A stretch of DNA of 64,000 nt from an uncultured Aquabacterium sp. (GCF_913773725.1 NZ_CAJYGK010000016.1:1-64000); one strand, 5' to 3'; counted from the stretch's first letter, positions 1 through 9,594 are shown. Numbers and translations are program-made. The notes: generated from the letters alone by a model not told the origin.

Positions 1-27
1 TGTTGAATCACGAGCAAAACTGAGCCA
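1..27. repeat. Left terminal inverted repeat of the IS21 element
   Basis: This 27-bp sequence begins TGTTGAATCACGAGC and is the exact reverse complement of 2506..2532. A related inner copy follows at 31..52. Confidence 0.93.
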
Positions 28-30
28 GGC

Positions 31-52
31 GTCACGTCCAAAACTGAGCCAC
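31..52. repeat. Inner terminal repeat, left end
   Basis: The element GTCACGTCCAAAACTGAGCC recurs in inverted form, with a few changes, at 2471..2492. Paired repeats inside each end are known in IS21 elements as transposase binding sites; that role is inferred here. Confidence 0.7.
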
Positions 53-900
53 TAAGTTGACGAAGAAATGGACTGTTCGGATGTGGATAAGTCTACTGCG
101 TGATCTGTCTGGGGTGCTCCTTTGGCCGTTTTGGTTCGTGTGGCTCTGATGATCGAAGACGGTTGTGCAGTCGAGTGCCTGAAGCGCCAGCTCTGGTTGC
201 CGGTTTCGACGATGTGGCAGTGATGGGTGAGTCGGTCGAGTAGCGCGGTGGTCATCTTGGCGTCGCCGAACACGCTGGCCCACTCCGAGAACGACAGGTT
301 GGTGGTGACGACCACGCTGGTGCGCTCGTACAGCTTGGACAGCAGGTGGAACAGCAAGGCCCCACCGGCTTGACTGAAGGGCAAATAGCCCATCTCGTCG
401 AGGATGACGAGATCCACGTACATGAGCCGATGTGCCAGTTGCCCGGCCTTACCTTGAGCTTTCTCGGCCTCCAGCAGATTGACCAGCTCGACGGTCGAGA
501 AGAAGCGCACCCGCTTACCATGTGCACGGATGGCATGAACACCCAGGCTTGTGGCAAGGTGTGTTTTGCCCGTGCCAGGGCCGCCCACGAAGACCACGTT
601 GTGGGCTGAGTCGATGAACTTGAACTCGTGCAGCTGACGCACCAGCGCCTCGTCCACCTGCGCCTGATCAAAGGCAAAGCCAGCCAGGTCGCGGTGGTGC
701 GGGAATCGGGCCGCCCGCATCTGGTAGGCCATGGAGCGCACTTCCCGATGTGCACCCTCGGCCTTGATGAGCTGATGCAGCAGGGCTTCGTGGTCGAGCG
801 ATTTGAGCCGGGCGATGCCCAGCAGTTCCGGCCAGGCACTGGCCATGCCGTGCAGGCTCAAGCCCTTGAGGCTTGCTGCGATGTCATTGGACATGGTCAT
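52..900 (-). CDS. istB: IS21-family transposition helper ATPase IstB
   Basis: IstB is an AAA+ ATPase of the DnaC clan that helps the IstA transposase capture target DNA. The 282-residue protein shows a Walker A motif GGPGTGKTH near residue 106 and a Walker B motif LVILDEMGY near residue 165. The start ATG follows a strong AGGAGGA ribosome site and overlaps the end of istA by 17 bases, so translation is probably coupled. The C-terminus is Ser/Thr-rich and somewhat longer than usual. No frameshift is visible. Confidence 0.93.
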   Translation of the reverse strand: MTMSNDIAASLKGLSLHGMASAWPELLGIARLKSLDHEALLHQLIKAEGAHREVRSMAYQMRAARFPHHRDLAGFAFDQAQVDEALVRQLHEFKFIDSAHNVVFVGGPGTGKTHLATSLGVHAIRAHGKRVRFFSTVELVNLLEAEKAQGKAGQLAHRLMYVDLVILDEMGYLPFSQAGGALLFHLLSKLYERTSVVVTTNLSFSEWASVFGDAKMTTALLDRLTHHCHIVETGNQSWRFRHSTAQPSSIIRATRTKTAKGAPQTDHAVDLSTSEQSISSST

Positions 901-2425
901 CCTCCTGGGACTGGCGCAGGCTGTCGTAGCGCGACACGTCGGCCTGAGGCGGCTCGTGCAGCGTCAGTGAAGGCAAGGCTGCTTCAGGCAGGCTTTGCAC
1001 GGCTTGGGGCTCCTTGAGCCTGGCCAGCACGTTGAGCACATGGTCTGCGCTCACGCGGCCCGATTGCAGCGCCAACTCCACGGCCACCAGCACGTCATCG
1101 AGCCCGTGCAGGGTGATGGCCATGAGCACCTGGGCCATCACCCGGTCGCCGCCAGGGTGGCGAAGCAGGTGCGCTTGCAGATGCTGCAAGGGCTCGGGCA
1201 TGGTCTTGAAGGGGGCGCCGTTGCGCAAAGCGCCGGGCTTGCGTTCGAGCAAGCTGACGTAGTGCCGCCAGTCGTACAAGGTCTGGCCACGCTCGAAGCT
1301 GCGCGGCAGGCTCACCGGCTGTTCTGGCGATTCCGAGTTGGCACCGACCACCACCAGGCGATCGGGATAAGCCCGCACGCTGACACTGGTGTGGGCCCAC
1401 TCGCATGGCACGCTGTAGCGATTGCGCTGGTAGTGGATCAGCGAGGTGGCTGTGACCCTGGCCATCTGCTCGACATAGCCATCAAATGGCGCAGGGTTGG
1501 GCATCAGGTGCGTCTGCTCTTGCTGCCAGACGTCGGCGATCGTCAGCTCTGGCCACTCGGGGTGAGGCAGCTCATGCCAGGCGTCCAGGCAAGCCTGGTG
1601 CAGCCACGCATTGAGGCTCTCCAGGTCGGGCCAGCGGCGTTCCGCTGCCTCCATCCAGATGCCACGACGGCGATCCTGCACGTTCTTCTCGACGATACCC
1701 TTCTCCCAGCCAGCGGCGCGGTTGCAGAACTCTGGCTCGAACAGGTAGTGACCCGTCATGGCCTCGAAGCGCGCATTGACGGTGCGGCTCTTGCCCTGAC
1801 CAACCTTGTCGACGGCGGTCTTCATGTTGTCGTAGATGCCCCGGCGCGGCACGCCACCAAAAGCCGCAAAGGCTCGGGCATGGGCGTCGAACAACATCTC
1901 GTGGGCCTGGCTGAAATAGGCGGTGAGCATGAAGGCCCGACTGGCCGCCAGCTTGGTGTGCGAAGCCTCCAGGCGTTTGCGCAGGCCGCCCACGAACAGG
2001 TACTCGCAGCTCCAGTCGAACTGGAAGGCCTCGCCCATCTCGAAACTCATGGGTACGAAGGCCATTCGGGTTGGCGCGTCGGACTGTGCCTGCTGCCAGC
2101 GCTTGGCGAACTCATAGACCGGGCCTCGGCTGCCAGGGTAGCCCACGGCCTGCAGTGCCCGGAACATGGCCTTGATGCCACGGCGCTCGCGCTTGTTGCG
2201 GTGGCTGTCGGCCTTTAGCCAGGTGGCCAGCTGTTCCTTGTAGGGATCGAGAACGCTGGGAAGAGAGGCCCGCTTGGGGTAGCGGGGCTCGACCATCTCG
2301 TCGGCCTCGAGCCACTTGGCGGCTGTATTGCGGGAGATGCCCAGCCTTCGGCTGGCTTCGCGCACGCTCAGGTGGTCACGGTGGACCATGCGGCGCAATT
2401 TGCTCAATGTGCTCACGTTGATCAC
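884..2425 (-). CDS. istA: IS21-family DDE transposase IstA
   Basis: The transposase cuts and joins the ends of the element. An N-terminal helix-turn-helix ([18 protein letters not shown]) is followed by a DDE catalytic core: Asp in FQFDWS, Asp in GIYDNMKTA and Glu in GIVEKNVQ. The C-terminal part is the usual IS21 beta-barrel region. The start is taken at a GTG (2425, VINVSTL), which matches the N-terminus of relatives; a second GTG at 2416 lies 8 bases behind a GGAG and is equally possible. The frame stays open up to 2479, but that stretch falls in the terminal repeat. Confidence 0.92.
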   Translation of the reverse strand: MINVSTLSKLRRMVHRDHLSVREASRRLGISRNTAAKWLEADEMVEPRYPKRASLPSVLDPYKEQLATWLKADSHRNKRERRGIKAMFRALQAVGYPGSRGPVYEFAKRWQQAQSDAPTRMAFVPMSFEMGEAFQFDWSCEYLFVGGLRKRLEASHTKLAASRAFMLTAYFSQAHEMLFDAHARAFAAFGGVPRRGIYDNMKTAVDKVGQGKSRTVNARFEAMTGHYLFEPEFCNRAAGWEKGIVEKNVQDRRRGIWMEAAERRWPDLESLNAWLHQACLDAWHELPHPEWPELTIADVWQQEQTHLMPNPAPFDGYVEQMARVTATSLIHYQRNRYSVPCEWAHTSVSVRAYPDRLVVVGANSESPEQPVSLPRSFERGQTLYDWRHYVSLLERKPGALRNGAPFKTMPEPLQHLQAHLLRHPGGDRVMAQVLMAITLHGLDDVLVAVELALQSGRVSADHVLNVLARLKEPQAVQSLPEAALPSLTLHEPPQADVSRYDSLRQSQEDDHVQ

Positions 2426-2470
2426 TCCTGCACCCCACTGCTGCAAAAAACAGCAGGGTAGGTGGATAAC

Positions 2471-2492
2471 GTGGCTCAAAATTGGGCGTGAC
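2471..2492. repeat. Inner terminal repeat, right end
   Basis: On the minus strand this reads GTCACGCCCAATTTTGAGCC, matching 31..52 with few mismatches. It also lies just upstream of istA and so overlaps its probable promoter region. Confidence 0.7.
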
Positions 2493-2501
2493 GGATGCCC
2501 T

Positions 2502-5126
2502 TTAGTGGCTCAGTTTTGCTCGTGATTCAACATGCTGGGCGGCGGGGGTGTCGGCTGCCGCATCGGCAGGGTGCCTGCCTGCGGTGCGGGGCCACACGTC
2601 CAGCGTGTCTTCGGTGCGGGCGCGGTCGCGGGCCAGGGCGGCAGTGTGCTCGGCCCACAGGGCCTCGACCAGCTCACTGAGCTGTTGCAGGCGGGCCAGC
2701 TCATGATTCTGCAAGGGGGTGCAAAAGGCCTTGCGCCAGGCTTTGAGGCGCTCGAAGTCTTGGGGGTAGAGCTTCTTGGCGTCTTTGTCGGCGTAGTCGG
2801 CCATGCCGGGGTCTGGCAACAAAAAGTGCCAGATCTCGTCGGCCCGGCGCGGGGCGGCGGCGCTCACGCGGCGGGGGGCTTCTTCGTGCCAGGCGGGCTT
2901 GGCGCCTTTGAGCAGCGAGGCGGCGTTGAACACCTGGTGCCAGGCGCCGATCAGGCTGTTGCCGGCAAAGAGCTGGTAGCCAAACCAGGGCACTCGGGCG
3001 GGCAAGGGCTGGCCTTGTTCGTCTTGCTCGCCATAGATGGCGTTGAGCCAGATGGACACCTCAGCCAGCTCCACGGCCACGGGGTTCAAGTCCACGCCAA
3101 ACACATTGCGGTCGGCAATGTACATGCGCACCTTTTGCAGCTCTTGCGGGTATATGTCGTGCGGGATGCGTTGCTTGAGCTCGGCCTGCTTGCGCTCCAG
3201 ATAGGCCTCGGCCAGTTGGTTGACGGCTTCGTTCAAGAAGGCCGCGCTGCCCATGGCGGGCTCGCACACCGTGAGGGTGAGGATGTCATCGGCCCCGCGC
3301 ACGCGCTCGCTGGCCAGCAGCTCTTTGAGGGCGTATTTCACCAGGCACTGGGTGAGCACCTGGGGGGTGTAGTAGCTGGCGCTTTTCTGGCGGTCGCGGC
3401 CGGCCAGGCGGTAGATGAAGCTGCCCTTGGGGTGCATGCGCAGCTTGCGCTTGCCGTCCACCACGTCATGCACTTTTTCGTCGTCTTTGTAGTGCTCGAT
3501 GCGGCTGCGGGGCACGAACCAGGCGTTGTCCAGCTTGTCGGCGTCGCTGTCGGAGCTTCCGCCTCGTTTGGCGGGGGTGTCGGCGTCCTGGTCGTCGTCA
3601 TCGTCACCCGCGTCGCCACCCTCGTCGTCACCCGCGCTGCGACCGCCCTTCTTGGGCGCGGGCTTGACTTCGTACAGGTCTTCTTCGGCAAAGAAGCCGC
3701 GGTAGCTCAGCAGGGCTTCGTACACGGCGCCCAACTGGTTGATGGACAGCAGTTGGTAGCTGACGCGGCCACTGCGTCGGCCCTTGCCCGAGCCTTTGCT
3801 GAGCGACAGCAGCTTGATCACCCGCTGCCACACCTCGTTGGGGAACTTCACCTTGCCCAGCAGGGGCATGGTGGTGTCGTCAAACAGGCGGCTGTCGAGC
3901 GGGGCCAGGGCAAAGGTGTCTTTGGCACCTTGGGGCGTGGTTTGGTCTGCGTCGCGCAGACTGTGTTGCTGGGGGTGCAGGCCGCAGCCTTGGGCCACCA
4001 GCTTGAAGAGGCGGCGCAGGGTCAGGTCAAAAAACAGGCCTTCGCGGGCCTGGGGCGTGGGCAGGGGTTGTAGTTCCAGATCACGCAAGCTCTCAAGGCT
4101 GTAGCCCTTGAGGTAGACCTCGCTTTTCTGGATGGGCACATAGCCCAGCTCGGGCCGCGCCTCGATGTAGAACATGAACAACAGCCGGTACACCATGCGC
4201 AGGCATTCCAGGCTGAGCTGGCTGGCATCCAACTTGTACTGGCCGGAGTAGATGCTCTTTTTGCTGCCGCTGGCTTGCTCGTCCAGCTGGCGGGCGGCTT
4301 CGTTGCCCAAGATCTCGATGGCCTCGCGCAGGGCGTATTTGAGGTCTTCGCTCACGCCAAAGGCGTGTTTGTGGGCGTTTTCGTCCAGGCTTTCGAGCAG
4401 GCTGCTGCCCTCGCCCGGGGCCAGGCTGTCGTGGTGCAGCAGGGCGGCGCAGGCTTTGAGGGTGTCGGCGTCTTTGCGGTCGAGGATGTCGGCCCAGTTG
4501 AAGCGCAGGGCACGGTTGTTGGGCCACTTGTAGCGGTCGAGCAGCAGCCATTCGTCCAGGCCCAGCAGCAGCACGTGGCGCGGGGGCTGGTCGCCACCGA
4601 ACACGGCGTCAGACACGTTGTCGGCCCAGGTTTGCTGGCGCAGCTCGGCAGGCACAGGCTCGCTGCCGTAGTGGAAGGCGGTGAGCTGGTGGTCCAGCAG
4701 GTCTTCGTCTTCCTTGCTGGGTTGGTAGGCCGGGATGATGGCCAGGCGCTGGCCGTGCAGCTGCCACACGGGCAGGGGCAGGCCGGGGGCCAGTTCGTGC
4801 AGCACCAAGGTGCTGGGGGGCTGAGGGTAGCCCAGGGCTTGCAGCAGGCCAGACTGTATCTGCATGAAGGCTTGCCAGCGTTCGTGCTCGTCGCGGCCAC
4901 GTTGCACCTGGCCGCGCAGTGAGAACCAGCGCTGGGCCCAGGCTTGCAGGCGTTTGTGCGGGGCGCGGTGGGCTTCATCGCCGGGGTGCTGGGCTTCTCC
5001 GCCCTCCCAGGCTTCGAGGCGGGCCTTGATGTCGCCCTTGAAGACTTCAGCCAGGTAGTGGTGGCTGTAGAACTCGTTTTCGTTGGTGATGCCAGCGAAG
5101 GTTTGAACGGCGTCGAGTACGGGCAT
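2502..5126 (-). pseudogene. Eco57I/DrmMI-like adenine-specific DNA methyltransferase, 3' end cut off by IS21
   Basis: About 864 native codons remain (5126 to 2533), then about ten codons and a stop come from the IS end. SAM-binding features are visible: YYTPQVLT near residue 583, motif I CEPAMGSAAF near 620, and VDLNPVAVELAE near 675. GNSLIG near 722 normally precedes the catalytic (N/D)PPY motif, but no NPPY occurs before the insertion, so the remaining protein should not methylate. An Asp/Gly/Ser-rich linker lies near residues 490-530. The start ATG is 2 bases after the helicase stop with GGGAG upstream, so the two genes form one operon. Large methylases paired with SNF2 helicases occur in DISARM class 1 and BREX-like systems; the exact system is unresolved. 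Confidence 0.85.
2506..2532. repeat. Right terminal inverted repeat of the IS21 element
   Basis: Exact reverse complement of bases 1..27. It supplies the last codons and the stop codon to the truncated methyltransferase reading frame that enters from 2533. Confidence 0.93.
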
Positions 5127-5128
5127 GG

Positions 5129-8095
5129 TCAGGCTCCCACGGGGATGAGAGCGGCTTGCGGGTGGCAGACACCGGCCAGCACCTGGATCCAGGGTTGGGG
5201 CTCGGTGGTGAGGGTGTCTTGCACCCACTGGCGGTAGTCGTCAAACACGCGGTTGATTTGTTGGCTGCGCTGCTCGAAGCGGCCACGCTTGACGGTTTCG
5301 AGTTGCTTGTCCAGCTCCAGCGTGAGCTGCTGCATCTGTGCACCTTGCAGGCGTTGCAGCTCGGCCAGGGTGCCTTCCAAGCGTTGGCTGAGTTGGGCTG
5401 AGAAGGCTTGCTGTTGTTGCACCATGTGCTGTCGCATGGCCTCGACAGCTTGGGGCAAGGTTTGTTGCATGGTGGCTTGCAGTTGCGCCAGTTCAGGCGT
5501 GGCGCCCCGGTTGGGCAGGCCACCGGCCTTGATGCCAGCACGCTGCACAAAGGCATCAAAGGGCTGCAGGGTGAAGGGGCCGTTGCCAATGCAGCAGGCC
5601 ACTTGCCATTCCACCAGCAAGGGCTGGCCTTTGCGGTTGGGCACCAGGCTCATCATGATGAAGGCCTGTTCATTGGCCGCCAGCTTGTGGCTTTGCAGCA
5701 GGGGGGCCTTGTGGCGGCCAAAGTGCGTAAGCACCCGGTCACCAATCCAGTCCATGATGGGGTGCTGGGGCCAGAGGTAGTGCAACTGCGGCCAGGATTC
5801 TTCTTCCGCGCGGGCTTGCCGGGCAGTTTCGATGGCGGCCATCATGCGCTGCGGGTTGGCACACAGCGAGTAGTGATCGTTGTCAGCCTGTACTTCGCGG
5901 GGCAGTTGCTTGAGTCGCTCTTGCAGGTCGCGCGGCGCAGTGATGGCGATGATCTGCTCGGCATCGTGCGGCACCCATTGGCACAGGGTCTGGCCCTGGT
6001 TGAGTTGGGTCAGCGCTGTTTTGGCGTAGTGGTAGTCGCTGTCAAACAGGGAGCTGGGGGCTTCGATCTGGCTCAAGCTGCTGGGCTTGGGCTCTGCTGC
6101 CTGCCCCGCTGAGGCGGAGGGCGCGCCGTTGCCAAACAGCTCCATCAACCAGTCACCGTCGTTGTCGGTGTCGTCCGCAGCGGCCTGGTCCATGTTGGCT
6201 TCGACCTGCTCCGGCGTCAGGCCGCTGGCCATGAAGTCGGCCACCTTGTCGGCCTCCTTGTCGGGGTCGAACACGTTGAGGAAGGCAGAAGGGTCGCCCA
6301 GGTTCAGGTAGGCCTGGTCGTCTTTGCGCTGCAGCACTTCGAGGGTGCGCAGGTCGCCCTTCACCTTGTCAGTGACTGACTCGGTGAACAAGTACACGAT
6401 CTGGGGCTGGTGCTTCTGGCCATAACGGTCTACCCGGCCGTTGCGCTGCTGGAAGACCATCAGCGACCAGGGCAAATCAAAGTGAACCAGGCGGTGACAG
6501 AAGTAGTGCAGGTTCAAGCCTTCGCTGGCCACATCGGAGCACAGCAGCACACGGATCGGGTCTTCCAGGCGGCCGAAGCGATCGACCAGTTCTTGCTGCT
6601 CGGTGTCGGCCATCTGGCCGTGCAGCACTGCCACCTGGTTGGGCTTGAGCTTGAGGTCCTGGCTGAGTTGCTTTTCCAACCAGCACAGGGTTTCAATGCG
6701 CTCAGAGAAGATCACCAGGCGGTCGCCCGCGTTGTTCACCTGCCAGGCAAAGTCAGCCGAGCGCAGTTGCTCCAACAGGCGCTGGTACTTGCTGAACTGC
6801 TTGGCGGTGGGGTCATCCACCAGCGGTTGCAGGGTGGCGGCCAGTTCTTGCAAGGCCTGGGCCTCATTAACCTCTTCAGGCGTGGGGCTGGGTTTGCCTT
6901 CGAGCAGTTTGATGCGCTTGAGCGTGCTTTCCAACGCGGCGGCAGGGCTGCTGAACAGGGCCTTTTGCATGCCCACGCGTTGCAGCTCTTGCTGGCGACC
7001 GGGTCTGTGTTGACCGCTCTGGGTGAAGGGCACCTCAAGCAAGGCGCGGTAGGCGGCCTCTTCCTGGGCACTGGCGGCGTGGCGCAGGCACAGGGTGTGA
7101 CGCTCTTGAAAGTCAAACTGAACCTGGTCCTTGATGTCCTTCTTGAAGCGGCGGATGACCAGGCCCTTGCTGCGGAAGTCTTCAGGCGTGTAGTGGTCGG
7201 GGTCGGAAATGGCGGTCGGGTCCAGCAGGCTCATGAGCGACGCGAAGCTGCGGGCGGAGCCATCGTGCGGCGTGGCCGACAGCAGCATCAGGGTGTCTGA
7301 GCGATTCGACAGCAGTCGGGCCAGGCGGGCACGGCGCGACAGGCCGGATTCACCCGCGCGTGCGGCCACGTTGTGGCATTCGTCGATGACGATGATGTCC
7401 CACCAGGCGTTCTCAAGGTAGTTCCGGTATTCCAGGTTGTTCTTGAGCGTGTCGATGGAAATGATGCTGCGATCGAAGTAGTTGAACGGGTTGTGGTTGG
7501 CGGGGATGCGGTTGCGCACGCGCGCCAAGCCAACCGAGTCCAGACGCACCAGGGGGATGGAGAAGCGGCTCCACCATTCTTTCTGAAACTGGGTGAGCAT
7601 GGCCTTTTGCGTGACCACGAGGATGCGCTTGCCGCGTCCGCGCTGGATCAACTCGGTGGCCAGGATGCCGGCTTCCAGTGTTTTACCCAAACCCACGGCA
7701 TCGGCGATCAAGATGCGAGAACGAGGTTGCTTGAGCGCCTGCAAGGCCGGGTCAAGCTGGTAGGGCACGACGTTCATGACCCCACGGTGGCCAAGGTGGA
7801 TCTTCTCGTCATTGGCCACGCCGCGGCGGCGTAGGCTTTCAAGGTAGAGAACAGTGGCGTTGTAGGTGGGGCTGGTGTCGGGCACCAGTTCGGTCTCGGC
7901 CGGGTCCAGCACCTCGATGGCGTCTTCGAGCGAGGTCAGGAACAGGGCCGACTGGCCGCGAACCAGGTCAGAAATGCCGTCGCAGGTGAGCAGGTAGCCG
8001 CCATCTGTTGATGGGTCAACGCGGCGGATCAGCCATTCTTCGTCGCGGATGACGGCGCGTGCGCCGGGGGCAAGCGGGGGCATCAAACGTCCCAT
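5129..8095 (-). CDS. SNF2/DEAD-type helicase of a defence operon (DrmD-like)
   Basis: This 988-residue superfamily 2 ATPase probably translocates on DNA. Visible motifs are Walker A ADAVGLGKT (131-139), the DECH box (238-241), SATP (273-276), motif V SDVASEGLNL (520-529) and motif VI QQRNGRVDRYGQ (549-560). The N-terminal 110 residues look like a small beta domain, and residues from about 890 are Gln-rich and coiled-coil-like. The start at 8095 (MGRLMPPL) is preferred because the 18 upstream in-frame residues look non-coding; 8083 is an alternative. It is followed 2 bases later by the methyltransferase. Pairing with an Eco57I-like methylase recalls DISARM drmD-drmMI, but drmA, drmB and drmC are not in the window. 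Confidence 0.85.
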   Translation of the reverse strand: MGRLMPPLAPGARAVIRDEEWLIRRVDPSTDGGYLLTCDGISDLVRGQSALFLTSLEDAIEVLDPAETELVPDTSPTYNATVLYLESLRRRGVANDEKIHLGHRGVMNVVPYQLDPALQALKQPRSRILIADAVGLGKTLEAGILATELIQRGRGKRILVVTQKAMLTQFQKEWWSRFSIPLVRLDSVGLARVRNRIPANHNPFNYFDRSIISIDTLKNNLEYRNYLENAWWDIIVIDECHNVAARAGESGLSRRARLARLLSNRSDTLMLLSATPHDGSARSFASLMSLLDPTAISDPDHYTPEDFRSKGLVIRRFKKDIKDQVQFDFQERHTLCLRHAASAQEEAAYRALLEVPFTQSGQHRPGRQQELQRVGMQKALFSSPAAALESTLKRIKLLEGKPSPTPEEVNEAQALQELAATLQPLVDDPTAKQFSKYQRLLEQLRSADFAWQVNNAGDRLVIFSERIETLCWLEKQLSQDLKLKPNQVAVLHGQMADTEQQELVDRFGRLEDPIRVLLCSDVASEGLNLHYFCHRLVHFDLPWSLMVFQQRNGRVDRYGQKHQPQIVYLFTESVTDKVKGDLRTLEVLQRKDDQAYLNLGDPSAFLNVFDPDKEADKVADFMASGLTPEQVEANMDQAAADDTDNDGDWLMELFGNGAPSASAGQAAEPKPSSLSQIEAPSSLFDSDYHYAKTALTQLNQGQTLCQWVPHDAEQIIAITAPRDLQERLKQLPREVQADNDHYSLCANPQRMMAAIETARQARAEEESWPQLHYLWPQHPIMDWIGDRVLTHFGRHKAPLLQSHKLAANEQAFIMMSLVPNRKGQPLLVEWQVACCIGNGPFTLQPFDAFVQRAGIKAGGLPNRGATPELAQLQATMQQTLPQAVEAMRQHMVQQQQAFSAQLSQRLEGTLAELQRLQGAQMQQLTLELDKQLETVKRGRFEQRSQQINRVFDDYRQWVQDTLTTEPQPWIQVLAGVCHPQAALIPVGA

Positions 8096-8179
8096 GGTTA
8101 TTTGTGAATGCAAAATGTAACCAACGACAACGGCGCGCCGCCGCATCATGCATGGCGCACCTTCATGTACGGGGTGGCA

Positions 8180-9010
8180 TCAGTCCAGGCCTCTGGCCAT
8201 ACGATACTTTTGGTGGATCCCTCGCAACTCCTCGATCGACAGCGTTTGCCCGCGCTTGCGGTGGAGCATCGCGTGGCAATTCGGGCAAACGGGGCGAAGA
8301 TCTGCGACAGGGTCGACCTCATAGTCGACCCCGATCACGTGCAAGGGCTTGAGATGATGGACATGAATGAAGCCTTTACCCAGTTCTGAGCCGTAATGCA
8401 GCTCAAAATGCACGTCGCAAACGGCACAGGCGTACCCGTGGTGCTCAATGCAACGACGACGGGCCTCAGCGCTCCGCTCGTACGCGTTGACCAGAACCGT
8501 CTTGGTCGCGCCTTCTTTCAGTGGCGCCTGGTCCGGTTCGATCTCGTCTGCACCCACAAAATCCTTTGCGGGGGATCGCTGCTCAACCAGTTTCTGCAAC
8601 GCTTGGGCCACTTGGGGCGGGAGCAACTTTCCAGTGCTGCGTGACTGCCACTCACCGCAAACCAGGTCGCCTTGGAGCAGCTCATGGCGAGGCACGAGGG
8701 GCGCCTGGGTAGAGCCGCAGATGTGATCGAACCGGAGTTGCACGAAATCGGCGACCGTTCCTTTAGCCTGCTCGGCAGGGTCGAAGTGAGGCGCCTGAAA
8801 AGGTGCACTGCCCACGCGCCCGAACCCCACAATGCCCGGGGATGCGGCCCCGCACCTCAAGAGGAAAAAAGCGTCTCCTGCGCCAATGCGCTTGAGGTTG
8901 GCTTTACACATCCACCGCACAGATTCACCAGAACGTGCTCGCGCAACGGAATCGTCAAACAAATGCGGGGGCCAGTCTTCGGGGCCCCAGCGAAACAGAT
9001 AATGCGACAT
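8180..9010 (-). CDS. HNH endonuclease with EVE/PUA-like N-terminal domain
   Basis: The N-terminal 110 residues (SHYLFRWGPEDW, then GAGDAFFLLR and GIVGFGRVGSAPF) resemble the EVE/PUA-like fold, which in other proteins reads modified bases. The C-terminal 80 residues form an HNH nuclease: CAVCDV, FIHVHHLKPL and DLRPVCPNCHAMLH give the zinc and metal ligands. This architecture fits a modification-dependent (type IV-like) restriction enzyme; that function is inferred. The start at 9010 (MSHYLF) is chosen over 9055 because the domain begins there. It lies 84 bases upstream of the helicase on the same strand and may belong to the same defence unit. Confidence 0.8.
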   Translation of the reverse strand: MSHYLFRWGPEDWPPHLFDDSVARARSGESVRWMCKANLKRIGAGDAFFLLRCGAASPGIVGFGRVGSAPFQAPHFDPAEQAKGTVADFVQLRFDHICGSTQAPLVPRHELLQGDLVCGEWQSRSTGKLLPPQVAQALQKLVEQRSPAKDFVGADEIEPDQAPLKEGATKTVLVNAYERSAEARRRCIEHHGYACAVCDVHFELHYGSELGKGFIHVHHLKPLHVIGVDYEVDPVADLRPVCPNCHAMLHRKRGQTLSIEELRGIHQKYRMARGLD

Positions 9011-9184
9011 GAAAATTGTGATCCAGCTTTTTAAGGAGCAGTTTGCCTGCGGCAAAGCTCATTGGATGAGCCACAGCTGCCGGCGTTGCCTTAAAGCAGC
9101 GAAAACTGAATCGTTGGGGAGCCGGGCACGGGCACCGCTGTTTAAACGCGTGGGATGCCAGCCGGCAACCTCTTGAGCCGGGCG

Positions 9185-9300
9185 CTCTGACCTGGCGCTT
9201 CTCGGCGGCCTCCGCCACGCTGATGTGGCCGGCCTCACGCCGCAAGGCAACCATTTGCTCTTCGGCGAACCCGCTCTTTCTCGTGGGCTCCAGGCGGAGG
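9185..9300 (-). pseudogene. Remnant of an IS3-type transposase OrfA
   Basis: About 37 codons read like the start of IS3-family OrfA: TRKSGFAEEQMVALRREAGH and SVAEAAEKRQV, the usual helix-turn-helix. Past this point the frame loses similarity, and no OrfB or inverted repeats are seen. The rest of 9011..9411 shows no gene. This is a decayed fragment between the HNH gene and the tRNA. Confidence 0.5.
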
Positions 9301-9411
9301 TCGGAGCCATCTTCCCCGGAATCAGTGGCACAAAGAAACGGGGCAGGTCACAGAGATCCGCCGCAATTGCCAAATCACAAGGGTACGGTCCGTGTAGAAA
9401 CCGTATCGCAA

Positions 9412-9443
9412 AGAAAAAAGCACCTGGCCGCGGAGCTAGGTGC
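9412..9443 (-). terminator. Rho-independent terminator of tRNA-Arg
   Basis: On the minus strand GCACCTAG pairs with CCAGGTGC across an 8-base loop that can extend the stem, followed by six T. It lies 10 bases beyond the tRNA 3' end. Confidence 0.75.
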
Positions 9444-9453
9444 CTGATCTGTG

Positions 9454-9529
9454 TGGCGCGCCCGGCTGGGATCGAACCAGCAACCCCTGCCTTCGGAGGG
9501 CAGTACTCTATCCATTGAGCTACGGGCGC
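9454..9529 (-). tRNA. tRNA-Arg (anticodon CCG)
   Basis: A 76-base cloverleaf with encoded CCA. The acceptor stem GCGCCCG pairs with CGGGCGC, the anticodon stem CTGCC/GGCAG holds the loop CTCCGAA, and the T arm is GCTGG-TTCGATC-CCAGC. It reads CGG codons. The accessory block lies on its 3' side, the usual place for integrated elements, though no attachment repeat could be identified within the window. Confidence 0.95.
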
Positions 9530-9540
9530 AGCGTTTTTGC

Positions 9541-9546
9541 ATTCTA
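9541..9546 (-). promoter_or_regulatory. -10 element of the tRNA-Arg promoter
   Basis: TAGAAT on the minus strand lies 11 bases before the tRNA 5' end. No good -35 hexamer is apparent. Confidence 0.5.
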
Positions 9547-9564
9547 GCAGGTCGCTCGAGGCGC

Positions 9565-9594
9565 TTCCGGCGAGACTTGCGCTCCAACTATAAT
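9565..9594 (+). promoter_or_regulatory. Putative promoter of the cytochrome c gene
   Basis: A perfect TATAAT at 9589..9594 is preceded at 18-base spacing by a weak TTCCGG. It points to the cytochrome gene starting at 9673. Confidence 0.5.

Larger units (their letters stand above)
1..2532 (-). mobile_element. Complete IS21-family insertion sequence
   Basis: Perfect 27-bp inverted repeats form both ends, beginning TG and ending CA, and enclose overlapping istA and istB genes on the minus strand. The size of 2.5 kb and the gene order fit IS21. The element lies inside a DNA methyltransferase gene whose remainder starts at 2533. The left boundary coincides with base 1, so the target duplication cannot be seen. 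Both transposition genes are open, so the element may still be active. Confidence 0.93.

Noticed and set aside
5408-7834. Long plus-strand open frames opposite the helicase
   Set aside because: The minus strand encodes a full SNF2 helicase with all motifs; the plus frames have no domain pattern.
2502-9010. Calling a complete DISARM system
   Set aside because: Only helicase and methylase-like genes are present. The drmA, drmB and drmC genes are not in the window and the methylase is truncated.
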